Shown here: positions 1 to 9,935 of the stretch, piece by piece
Layout of the letters: each line of letters starts with the position of its first letter
Numbering within the stretch: position 1 is the stretch's first letter
Assembly: GCA_021014945.1 (NCBI GenBank)
Contig: MU266366.1
Location: 62,001 to 126,000, forward strand
Direction: 5' to 3'
Length of the DNA stretch: 64,000 nucleotides
DNA from: Leucogyrophana mollusca
Taxonomy: Eukaryota > Basidiomycota > Agaricomycetes > Boletales
The notes under the pieces: generated by a model
Databases searched by the model: none
The model's input: the letters and a program-made list of their open reading frames with translations, nothing else
Told to the model about the DNA's origin: nothing
Program-made: the position numbers and the translations under genes

Positions 1-431
1 CAGAAAAACGTACTGAGGCCCGTGAGTACTGCTGTCGCTATCCACGACCACTGCGCGGCCTTTACAATCGCAACAGTGGGATTTCCATCGGTGCCACCCA
101 CAACATTGAGATTGGGCAATGCAAACGGTATGCACGAGAGGCAGTGCATCTCAGAGCCCATCCACAGCCCATATAGCCCAAAGGCACAGCTCAACCACTC
201 TAGAAAGACAACGGACCAGACTATGCAAATACTTCTCAGTAAAAGGCAGTTGCTCAACGTTGAACATACCATAGGCTTTGATCCAGGGCTGATCCTCCGG
301 GAATCTTGTGTGATATATGACTTCGAGGACCCAGCATCAGTGGTACACGTACGACAACGGCCCAACCCCAACTCACACGCTTGGACAAAAAGAATGCCGA
401 AAAAAACAAGGCTAAGTGCATAACCTAGTGC
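1..431 (-). CDS. Multi-pass membrane protein, DUF6534-like (partial)
   Basis: Not a single long ORF. Three reverse-strand exons join in frame: 377-431, 270-320 and 1-221 (running off the left edge). Junctions are T|TC and G|TC with GT-AG introns, and a TACTAA-like branch site precedes the first exon's acceptor. The joined protein reads ALGYALSLVFFGILFVQAF, then IYHTRFPEDQPWIKAY, then WSVVFLEWLSCAFGLYGLW. This is a hydrophobic helix, a short polar loop with FPED and WIKA, and a second helix. That layout is typical of the fungal DUF6533/DUF6534 seven-helix-like proteins of unknown function, common in multi-copy families in Agaricomycetes. No start codon could be placed: the upstream exon was not found, and the C-terminal part lies outside the window. 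The family call comes from the remembered helix-loop pattern, not a search. Confidence 0.6.
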
Positions 432-1183
432 CTACAAGAAATTTTAGTACGTTGCCCGCCCGTGGGAGGGGAGGGCACCTACGATCGGTGCGTCCCTTAT
501 CGAGAGAGCAGAATAAAGTTATGCCTGAACAAGGTTATATAGTAGCTGGGGACTCACGACGGTGTGTCGAACGTTGGACTTAACACCAACAGGGTCCAAT
601 CAGAGCTATACAAGACGAAAGTCAATAACCAGTTGACTAACGGGAAACTTAAGCTCACGGATAGCATTGTTGGTAGGACATAAGGATTGGATGTGCGTGT
701 AGCGAAAGATACAGGTAACGGGACTTCGACCCTTGCTTGTCATAGCCTCCATCTAATATTGACACGAAGATGCATGTACGAAGCCATCACTTCAGGATTC
801 CCACTGGGGGTTGGTCGGTTGACAATGAGATGGCCGGTGCGTGTGCTGTGCCGTGGTTGTGCTTGGGGGCGATGTTTACGGTATATAGTCAATATGAGTT
901 CCCTTCAATAACATCGGATGCGAAAGTGAGGTCGATTAGCTATTATAATATGGATTACTAGTAGAATACTGTAGCTCCCGACGCCGCTGCCAAATTGTTG
1001 GTGGTACAGATTGGGAGGTGTAAAGATGCGCCCATGTCGAATGAGTCGCCGCTTGAATTGGTCTCTCATCCAGAGCGGAGCTCAGTGTTTTACACGTCTC
1101 GCTAAAATTCATAAAAAAAAACAAAACTATATTCCCCTACCTCTCTGGTCGTATCGGTCTTGCTCTCTTCCTTACGGCCCAAG
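432..1183. other. Intergenic stretch upstream of RER1
   Basis: No gene could be built here. It should contain the 5' end of the reverse-strand DUF6534-like gene: a TATATAA-like element on the minus strand lies near 533-542, but no in-frame ATG could be joined. The right half should hold the RER1 promoter; an A-rich run and a pyrimidine-rich stretch precede the RER1 ATG. Confidence 0.4.
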
Positions 1184-2097
1184 ATGATGTCCTCCGATGA
1201 TCCTCCCGCTTCTACACCGTTCCAGTCGGTTCAAGCGTCGTTCTCAAAGTTCCAACGCCAATATCAACAAACGCTCGACCGGTGGACACCGCACGTACTC
1301 CAGCGGTGGTTGAGTACACTGGGACTCTTGGCCGTTTTCATGTTGAGGATTGTGCTATCGCAGGGAGTGAGTGCTTCCCGAATGTGTCTACTCTTTTGTA
1401 TATTGATTACATATGGGTACGTGTTCGTAGTGGTACATTGGTTTGTCCTTCCTTTGTCTATATGACACGATCTTGCTGACCTTCGTTTCATGCACACCTG
1501 ACGTGGAACAGTATGCTGTAAGTCACTCAGCTGCAGTCTTGTCTCGACGTTCGCCGACTAACCCCCACCTCGTAGATGGCCTTGCAATTTACCTCCTGAA
1601 CCTCCTTTTGGCATTTCTTCAGCCCAAGTTCGACCCGTCCTTGCAAGATGACCTTCTTGCGGATGAGATCGAGGAGGGTGGCTCAGAAGAAACTCCTACT
1701 CTACCTTCCCAGCGGGATGATGAGTTCCGGCCTTTCGTCCGAAGGCTCCCTGAGTGGCAATTTTGGTGTGTAGACTGCATATACTTTTACCCTCGCGGTA
1801 TCTCACAGACTGTTGATTTATTGACTTCGAACAGGCTGAGTGCAACTCGGGCCACTCTGATATCGATACTCTGCACCACGTCCGAGATGTTTGATGTGCC
1901 AGTTTACTGGCCGATCTTGGTTATCTACTTCTGCGTCCTTTTTGCTCTGACCATGCGCCGACAAATCCAGTATGTCCCCTTCACTCATTTTTACTCCCAT
2001 GCACTTACACGTTTGCGTGTCTTCTAGACACATGATCAAGTACAAATATATACCGTTTGACATAGGACGCAAGGCGCGTTATGGCGGGAGCAAATGA
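1184..2097 (+). CDS. RER1: RER1 ER-retrieval receptor
   Basis: RER1 is a four-helix Golgi membrane protein that returns escaped ER membrane proteins in COPI vesicles. Six exons: 1184-1366, 1431-1440, 1512-1517, 1576-1765, 1835-1969, 2028-2097, giving 197 aa, the usual family length. The diagnostic WYIVCY motif is split over two micro-exons of 10 and 6 nt. Other family marks are [10 protein letters not shown] after the second helix, a conserved [11 protein letters not shown] segment before helix 3, and the C-terminal [12 protein letters not shown] tail that binds COPI. The ATG at 1184 is followed at once by a second ATG (1187), and either could be used. Helices fall near residues 43-60, 66-82, 132-146 and 150-165. 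The gene is complete. Identity is secure from the motifs; the exact ends of the tiny exons rest on frame and motif continuity. Confidence 0.93.
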
Positions 2098-2658
2098 TTG
2101 ACGGGTCGCTACCTGACCTGTGCATCAGCGTGTCACTTAGATTTGGCGGCATTTATGACGGACTTCTGGTACATTAACGCATGTCCACGACTTTGATGCC
2201 AGAGAGTGCCTCCCCAGCTGGCTTTACGGCTGAGGCTGCTGGGACGGTACGCTACGGCTTTGGATTTACTACAATGATAATTGGCTATCTGATTATACCT
2301 TCCATCGTGGTGTGCGACCATCATCAACGTTCGGTGACCTGAAGGTGAGTCGCCTAACCCGCCTTGTGAAAGTAGATCTAAGGGTCTGATGTTTTTCAGC
2401 CCCGAAGATCCCTACACGATGCTATGGGCGATTCTGACTTTCTGAGCACTTTGAATGACTGCTGTTGCCTACTAATCTGTCAACTTGCGTGCGACTTACA
2501 TAAAGTTCCAGCGATATGTTGGCCAGTCACGTGACTGGCCGCATGACTGAACGTCAACGTTTTGCCCGGGGTCGGAATGAAGTTCCGTCATTTCGACTCC
2601 CAACACCACCATCCAGTTTTCATTCCGTGCCCGTTTACACGCGTTGTTGAAGGCCGCT
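2098..2658. other. Intergenic region, RER1 to kinase gene
   Basis: 561 nt without a convincing gene. It holds the RER1 3' UTR and the promoter of the following kinase gene, including a 20-bp perfect palindrome at 2521-2540 annotated separately. Confidence 0.5.
2521..2540. promoter_or_regulatory. 20-bp perfect palindrome centred on an E-box
   Basis: The sequence GGCCAGTCACGTGACTGGCC is its own reverse complement and is centred on CACGTG, the site of bHLH factors such as Cbf1 or SREBP-type regulators in fungi. It lies 119 nt upstream of the ATG of the P-loop kinase gene, a normal distance for a fungal promoter element. The palindrome is seen directly; the regulatory role is inferred. Confidence 0.6.
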
Positions 2659-3753
2659 ATGACTCCCGGGGACCCTCAGCCTGGTGCTGTGAGTCACATG
2701 GCTGAGCATGTCCTGCGACAGCTTCAGGCGCATCGATCGCATTTCTCACCCGACGTTCGTCCTCGACCGTTATTAGTGGGCGTTCAGGGCCCGCAGGGCA
2801 GCGGGAAGACGTTTCTTACTTCACATTTGCGGTCACAGCTAATCAGCCCCCCGCACGAACTATCTGTCGCTGTTCTCTCAATCGACGATCTTTATCTCCC
2901 ACACTCTGAGCTGAAAGCTCTCGCAGAGAAGCACCCGCATAATAGACTCCTTCACGGTCGCGGGCAACCTGGGACGCATGACGTGCCTCTTGGGAAGAGT
3001 ATCCTTGAGCAGCTGAAGAGGATAAACGATCCGAGTGATGAGTCGATGGGGGTGGAGCTTCCTGCGTTTGATAAAAGCTTGTTTGATGGAGAGGGCGATC
3101 GCGTGCCGCGTGGCACGAGGGTAGCCGCACCAGTGGACGTGGTCGTGTTGGAGGGTTGGTGCGTGGGGTTCTACCCAGTGAGCGAGGCGGTCGTTGAGCA
3201 GAGATGGGAGCAGCCTGTGAAGGGGCTAGAAGAAACATTTAATATGAAGGCATTCGTGCGAAAGGAGGACGTCCTTGCCGTGAACGAGCGTTTGAAGGAA
3301 TACGTGGAGTGGTGGCGGTCACTTGACGCCTTCGTCCAGGTATGTTCTCTTCGCTCTACATGGGAGTCGACTACATTATAGTCGGCTTTGAAGATCAAAG
3401 GGCCCTCCGAATCACCTTATACGGTCATATACAAGTGGCGGCTACAACAGGAGCACAACATGAAAGCAAAGAACGGTGGGAAGGGCATGACGGATGAACA
3501 AGTGAAGACGTACGTGTGTCTTCCTTGCAAATATTACTACGGCGCTCGACCTCTTGTCTTGCGCAGCTTTGTGGACCGCTATATACCAGGGTACGTATTC
3601 TTCGGAGATGGCGTGATGCAGGGGTCGTTGGTGCCAGGATTGGGAGCACAGAACGAAGAGGTTCAGAGCGGGGAGACACCGAGATGGCTCGGTAGCGGGC
3701 TTTTCATCACGATTGGGGAGAATCGAGAGTTATTGGAGGTTAGCAGTTTTTGA
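2659..3753 (+). CDS. P-loop kinase, glycerate kinase / Tda10-like
   Basis: Three exons (2659-3339, 3382-3509, 3567-3753) encode 331 aa. A Walker A loop, GVQGPQGSGKT, lies near residues 41-51, followed by a SIDDLYLP segment and by VVVLEGWCVGF in the middle. This order matches the fungal ATP-binding kinase family that includes yeast Tda10 and plant D-glycerate 3-kinase, which phosphorylates glycerate to 3-phosphoglycerate. The C-terminal third carries the conserved VDRYIPGYVFFGDGV segment seen in this family. Intron 2 is 57 nt and happens to be open in frame, so an unspliced reading also looks continuous; splicing is favoured because it joins a T-FVDRY match and has a good donor (GTACGT). The true substrate in fungi is unsettled, so I call family only. 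Confidence 0.85.
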
Positions 3754-4565
3754 GGATCACTCGAGAAATGTAAGTGGGCTGTTAGATTGCATGTGAACCG
3801 TGAACTCATGGTTAATCAAACAGCGAATAGAAATGGGCAACTTGACGCTGCGGAATTTAGAATGTTGCACACTGACTCGATACATAAAACGAAAGCAGCT
3901 GCGAACACAATGCCGTCTCTGTGCAATCGCGATCTCCGGTATAACATGTCCTGAAAAACATCACCTTTACTTACCTCTTTTGAATCAATGTCCCTTCACT
4001 TCGGGGCTGGCGTACCACAGCCCTCCCTACTTCAGGCTCAGGCGGCCTCAAGGACAGCAGGCCCTGTTGATGTGAGTAAATCACTTTCATGTGAAGGAAC
4101 TCGTTCTGATTGCGCTGGACGGCATGAACAGGGTTCATGTAAGATGCGCTACCCGTCTATTGCAGCTTTCCCCTTGTCTGTTCCCAATTTTGGCGCTCCT
4201 GGAAGGGCGTTGGGCTGTTTTCATGAACATGGGTTGCGATGCGGTATGATATTCCCCGTGCGCATGGACAGCTCCATTGTTAACCCCCCTAATACCCAGC
4301 TCTCGAACTTCCTCCTCAAGGCTTGGCCAATGCACCAACAGCATACGACAGATTTTGACAATTTTAAAATTGACCTTGTCATGACAAAACTGAATTCGTA
4401 GTCGATGTTGCTGGACTCGCCCGACGGCTAAATGGAGGAATCATTCCTCCTTCTCGAAGGTTCCCCTTCGTAGACACAGGTCTGAGTCATAGACTACTTT
4501 TATAAATCGCTTTGAAATGTTGCACATGCCGCAGTCCTGTCAAAATCGTCACACAGAGGCCCGAC
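3754..4565. other. Intergenic region, no gene recognised
   Basis: Stop-rich on both strands with only short open frames lacking family features. An upstream non-coding or short first exon of the following acetyltransferase gene could lie here but was not found. Confidence 0.35.
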
Positions 4566-5602
4566 ATGTCGGCCTATGGAGCGATAAGCAGATCGCCCTC
4601 TACCTCGCTCCTTCCAGCAACATTATGGAGCAACCCTCGTAAAGCAAGTGACAGCGCCCACGAATTTGTGACAATCCACCACATCGATCGATCAACCGTG
4701 GAATCCCATTCTGGCCTTTTTGAATACCTACACTCGGTTTTCGCTGATATCGTCGAGGCAGGGTTAACATATCCGCAGGAAGATGTTAGTGATCCGATTG
4801 CATTTGGGAATTACTTCTTCGCCGCAGATGTCCTCGTCGCGATCAGCGGCAATGGTGGAGTCCCAACAACGAAATCAGGGCCGGGGGGAATACGGGAGGT
4901 GGTCCTGAGCCTTGGCGATGCTAGGCAAGGTCGATCTTGGGTAGATTGCGTAGCTGGGTATTACTATGTAAGTTGGAAAGGCTCATCGACAGGGAAACTA
5001 GGACTCAGGGATTTCATCTAGGTGAAGCCCAACTATCCAGGGCGATCTTCTCACGTGAGTAGCGCACTCCCATAGACACTCTCCTTCCGAAGGGCTTAGA
5101 TCTCGTAGGGCTGACCCTTCCATCATTTTCTTTGACTAGATCTGTAACGCAGGTTTTGTGGTGCCTCCAGCACAACGTGGCAGCGGCTTCGGTTCTACCA
5201 TCGCAAAGTCCTACCTGCACTACGGCCCCAAGCTCGGATACAAAGCTAGTGTATTCAACCTGGTGTACGTGAACAACGTCGCAAGTGTCAGGTGAGTAGC
5301 TTCGCCCTGGTCTTGGCCGCAATATTTTGGTGCCTCTGGTTCCATCGGAACCTATCATGATGAGAACTTTCCGACCTGGGAGGGCCCCTGGGCTTTGGTA
5401 CAATGGTCGTATGGTTAACCTCTTTACCCCCCTCAGGCTATGGGAGAAGCTTGACTTCAAGAAAGCGGGTCTTATACCGAAGGCAGGTCGCCTCAAAAGG
5501 AAAGATGGACTGGGAGAAGAATACGTTGATGCATGGGTCTTTTACAAGGACTTCGAAGAGGATAGCGAAGGGGATGCGAAAACAATCACAGGGTCCTCTT
5601 GA
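4566..5602 (+). CDS. GNAT-family N-acetyltransferase
   Basis: Four exons (4566-4967, 5022-5054, 5140-5291, 5437-5602) give 250 aa. The acetyl-CoA binding core is clear: KPNYPGRSSH, ICNAGFVVPP, then the motif-A turn QRGSGFG near residues 156-162, then KSYLHYGPKLGYKAS and FNLVYVNNVASVRLWEKLDF. The last is the usual C-terminal helix of GNAT enzymes, where NNVASVRLWEKLDF means a related N-x-x-S-x-x-x-[YW] pattern. These proteins transfer acetyl groups from acetyl-CoA to amines; fungal relatives of this subgroup include Spt10-like and small-molecule acetyltransferases, so the substrate cannot be named. The N-terminal half (residues 1-90) has SxHSGLFEYLHSVFADIVEAGLTYP, typical of the group. The start ATG was chosen because it follows an upstream stop and gives family-like length. 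Confidence 0.85.
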
Positions 5603-8600
5603 GTTAGCATGTATCAGTCTACATCTCAACCCAACAAGACAGAACCGCAACGCTAGCTCTCGTCGTGGCCATCTTTGGAGTTATGAAAGGAATTATTTCA
5701 CAAGCTCCACGGCATTACTCCACCGCAGGCCGAATCGACATAGACAGCAGATATCGTGGTGATCTCCATGGATGGTGGACATGATCGGAAGTACTTGGTC
5801 CTTCCTTGCCCGTCACGGGTACCACAGGGCGATCTAACCTGTCCGGAAAGCTTCGAAGAGAAGCTCGCCGTCTGTGTACACAATTGAGGAATACTGTCGC
5901 AGTGTTATCCCATCGATCCCGGGGGGAAGGCACCGAGGTCCATATAGCAGCACTGCCGTAGATCCGAAGCTACGATGTCCAGGATGAGAGGGCGCTTAAA
6001 ATGACAGAGAAGAGAAGATAAGCGCGCAAGGATCTGCGGAACGATAGATGATAGATATCCTCAGCGGGAGTGGGGTAGTGGCACTGGAGCAAGGCTGGCA
6101 TATCAAGACGATGACGTGTTAACAGACGTACATGCGATCTGGGGGGTGAACGGATATAGCTTTGGGGTTGGGAGTTAGAGCGAATGGGAGTTTTTTAGGA
6201 GGAGCTCCAGCCGGCGGACATCGTTATTGGTGCTAGTGGGGTCCACGCGGCGTAACCCATGTTTACCAATGGGATACAAAGGGCCGAGGTATGTAGAACT
6301 CCCGTCGCTGGGCCGATTCCGCTGGCCCGAGTGCGGACTGGGACGAAGCTCAGCCAGAAGACGAGTTTGCAAGTTGACACTTGCAAAGAGCATCTCACTT
6401 GGCCGCATGGAGTTCGCTACTAAAAACCTGACGCTAAGCTGAGTTACAAAGAAAGCGAAAGAATGAGATGAGTACCCTGCCACTCGTCCATCATGTCCCT
6501 GAGAGACGATCATCAAAGAGGTCTGCGAGGAAGAGAAAGGATGAGCATAGCACGACAGCGGCACAGGAGGATCATTTGAAGCGATCTGACGATGACGTCC
6601 AGCTCAAGTTAACATACTAACATCTTATCAGGCGTGGGTGGCGACGACATCCTCAGTGATGGTCAGGATGGTTCGAGCAACGCGGTTGAGTCTCGGTTCG
6701 ACGTCGCGAGTACCCTGGATCAGAAGGGGTGCGGCGATGCATGCGCCCGAGCTCCCTCAGGAGTTCCTAACCCTGAACCGCGCAAAGGCGTAATCCATCA
6801 GCGTCGCAGGCCGGTCGTTGCGGGAAATATGACAGGTGGCAACGATGGAACTGCCACGTTTGACAAATTGCATGTGCCACCAGAGCGCTTCAAGGTGTTC
6901 CGGTGGACAGAATCATCGTTTTAGCCACGGAGGCAGAAGTGAGCGCCATCACTGATTTGCCGCAGTATGTGAAGTCCTTCCGAGCGGGCGGCTGGAAACT
7001 GATTCAATGGAGAAGTCAAAATGGCCATTGGGCTAAGCGACTAAGCCCACGGAGAACTTGGGTGTGCAAGAAACTATGAGAATACATTGGCTGCGTGTAA
7101 CGGGCATTGCTTGTGGAAAGGAAACAATACGCGCCACAGCCAGCCCAGTTACACGTGTTGTCCCTCCTTCACCATTGCGCAACGGGTGTTATCTTTGTCG
7201 TTCGATCGGGAAGGCAGAGAATGTACTCACAGACGCACCCTATCAGTAGAACACAGGAAGCGAGTTTGAGAAGAGGTGAACTTTGATGCGGTCGCGCCAG
7301 GGGACTCCCGAAATGGAAAACCATGAGGATGACGCGTGCGGTCCCTCGACTTTGACCTCGAAGTTGGGAATGCAGGCGGTGCACGTTAGTTGAAATTAAT
7401 GGTTTAAGCTTCATGATCTACGATCTCCCGACAAACCAAAGGGAGGCAGCGTTGAACGACCAGAGCCAGAGCCAGGCTTGAATAATACAAGCCTGACTAT
7501 GTACTTCGGTAGGTGTATAAGCATCATTAGAACAACCATAAGCCGCGGGAGAATACCTCCCATGCCATACCTCGACAATAAAGCGGTCACGAAAAGCTTT
7601 AAGGGGCAAAGTTTTTTCGACAGCATTGTACGCGAGGCCGCCTTTGCGATATCATTCTAGCGTTCCCGTGAGGAATGTCAACTTCTGCCGCACAGGTTCC
7701 CCATGTATCGCCTGTTCTGTTTTTACTTTCCCCTGCTCACGATCCTCGTGGATGTAATCTGTGTGCCCTGGACCAGACTTCAAGTTGTTGCATTGGACGT
7801 AGCGTTTGTCCATGCATTCCAAGTGAAGATCAAAGTATGGAAGGCTCACCTATCGCAAATGTCCGCCACACCACAATACCGCAACTGTGCGGATTGGGGA
7901 CAAGGATCCGTCCACAAGGATTCCTACAATGAAGGGCTCGGAGATAACATCAGACCTCCCCAGGTCCGATACAAAGAGCCCAGTTCGCAAACCAGTTAGC
8001 AAGCCAGCTCCTCCCAAAAGAGGGTGACGCGGCTGTAAGAGTATCCATTTCTTAAAAAAAACGTGCCGTCAGGGCACGCTTTCCATCGGAAACGTCTGAT
8101 GAACTCTCGCAGGACCCATAATAGCAATAGGCTTGGGCGCACCAAACGTGGATCTGCGGTGTGCGTGCTTTGCATGCTGGGGTACTTTGTTTGGGGTCTG
8201 GCGGGGGAACAAAAAAACATGGATTAGCGGTAGTACGACTTGGAGGCCCTAGACGTACATCGGTTCCGATAGCAGTGCAAACACGTTGACCGAAAGTCGA
8301 ACTGAGATCGAGAGGCTAACGGCGTTCCTCGCTGTGTGGGCGATGTGTGTGAACAGCGCAACACCTCAAACAGGAGCGAAACGTACAAACGACAGGCTCG
8401 ATTTAGTCGCGTAAACTCAAGAGTTTCACACTGCAGTGTACATATTTGAGCATTTTTATTTTTTTTCGCTGTAGTGTATATGCCCTGGGTTGTATGCGAC
8501 TATGGAAACAACATGTAAATGCAACAACCAATGTGATATGCAAAGAAAAAGATGAACATCCCCCAACACTCGCAATGGTGACTGAGTGTGGATGCGGGTG

Positions 8601-8777
8601 AGGGTATATAAATGTCCTTAAATATATCGGCCACGGAGGCCTCGCGAGTGGTGATCGCATATATTAGCTGGCGTCGTCGTCGAGACAGAACGCCGTTAGT
8701 TATGGGCGGCGAGTGTAGCCGTGGGTGGGTGTTGGGGGAAGAAGCAGAGATCAAGCAACGAATTATAGAAGACACAT
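5603..8777. other. Unresolved region with reverse-strand coding-like segments
   Basis: No complete gene could be assembled in about 3.2 kb. Two minus-strand segments look like exons. One (about 6628-6900) reads SIVATCHISRNDRPATLMDY, continues to ARFR, then after a 57-58 nt GT-AG intron gives GTRDVEPRLNRV and ends THA-stop at 6628. The second (about 7540-7640) reads KGGLAYNAVEKTLPLKAF and RDRFIVE before a GTATGG donor. Their order fits one minus-strand gene, but in-frame stops block the joins I tried, so it could be a decayed gene. Family not recognised. Confidence 0.3.
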
Positions 8778-9834
8778 TTACCAAACCGATGGTGAAGCGA
8801 ACGCGAACATCTTCGACTTTGATGGCGGCACAGCGATAGGTATTGGTTCTTGTTTTGAAATGCCGGGCGACGACGACGCCGAGACGATTTTGGCGGTGAG
8901 GTCTTCGACGCCAGGGGGTGTGGGGGGTGACGCAGATGATGCCGGCGATGTAGACGCAGAATACGACGGAGAAGGGGTGTCGGGGGTGGTAGGGGGTGTC
9001 ATGTACGCAGACTGAGTGACGGGCGGTGGGGGATACGCTGGTTTCGGTGGCGAGGGGTAGCGCTGGCCATACGATGGGGCGGGGGTGGGATTCGTACTCG
9101 ACGGAGGGAAAGGAATGGTGGTGGAGGGTGGCGTCGTCTTCGACGTTGATGGAAGGATGTATGTCGGATATGGCCCGGGGCCAGCGAAGTCCTTCCTGAC
9201 CATCTCTTCGAAATCCTTCAAGGTCACCGGCTCAACATTGAGCTCCCACTCCAGGTACTGGCACATCTCCCTCTCCATCTGATTGATTTCGCGCAGCTGG
9301 AACATCCCTTGCGCAACAATACTCCAAGACTTGTTGGAGTATGTATCGTCGCAAATGACCTTCGACGCGAGCATGAACGCCGACACAAAAAGCCGATGGC
9401 CCGAAGAGCCGCGGGCGGTTGGGAAGCGGGCCTTCAGACGCTGAAGGAGAACGAGGGCGGCGAACGTGACGGACGAATGCAGCTTCGTGCGATGGAGGGC
9501 GTACGCAATAAAATACGGGAGTTTCACATTGGAACCCGAGGAAGTCGGCGGGTACTCCGGACAGGCGAACAAGTGAGTTATGAAACGGGCGCACAACTTC
9601 GAGGTCTGCTCGTGTCCATAGAATGGATCTTGCTGCCTGCTTGACGGCTGAGTTGAAGGCGGTTTGGTTGGTGGTACCTGATGGGAAAACTCAGGAAATT
9701 TGACGCTCGGGCGCTTGAAGTTGGCTTACCGATGGCGCTGGATGAAAGGCCATGCGCGAGTGCGACGACATGTTGTGCGCATTGCGGAATGGCGACGGAT
9801 GTTGAGCAACGATTGGGCCGTGAACAGCTGCCAT
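8778..9834 (-). CDS. Pho80/Pcl-type cyclin
   Basis: Two exons on the minus strand (9730-9834 and 8778-9677), separated by a 52-nt intron, encode 334 aa. The cyclin box runs from about residue 85 to 182. Its marks are LPYFIAYALHRTKL, TFAALVLLQRLKARFP, HRLFVSAFMLASKVICDD, NKSWSIVAQGMF and LREINQMEREMCQYLEWELN, which are the signature of the Pcl1/Pcl2 subgroup that partners the Pho85 cyclin-dependent kinase. The N-terminus is short and Ser/Pro-rich. The last 140 residues are a Pro/Ser/Thr-rich tail (YPSPPKPAYPPPP and similar), likely disordered and regulated by phosphorylation or turnover. The ATG was chosen because it follows a TATATA element by about 95 nt and joins in frame. The Pcl member is not specified. 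Confidence 0.88.
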
Positions 9835-9928
9835 GTTGAAGCGAGCAGTGTTGAGGAGATACGAGGAAGAGTGCGAGCGGGTGGAGTTTGTAAGTCTTGA
9901 AAGCGGGACTGTGAAGACGAGAAAAGAC

Positions 9929-9935
9929 TATATAT
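9929..9935 (-). promoter_or_regulatory. TATA-like element of the Pcl cyclin gene
   Basis: TATATAG read on the minus strand, about 95 nt upstream of the cyclin start codon at 9834, in a sensible place for a core promoter. The motif is seen; the role is inferred. Confidence 0.4.
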
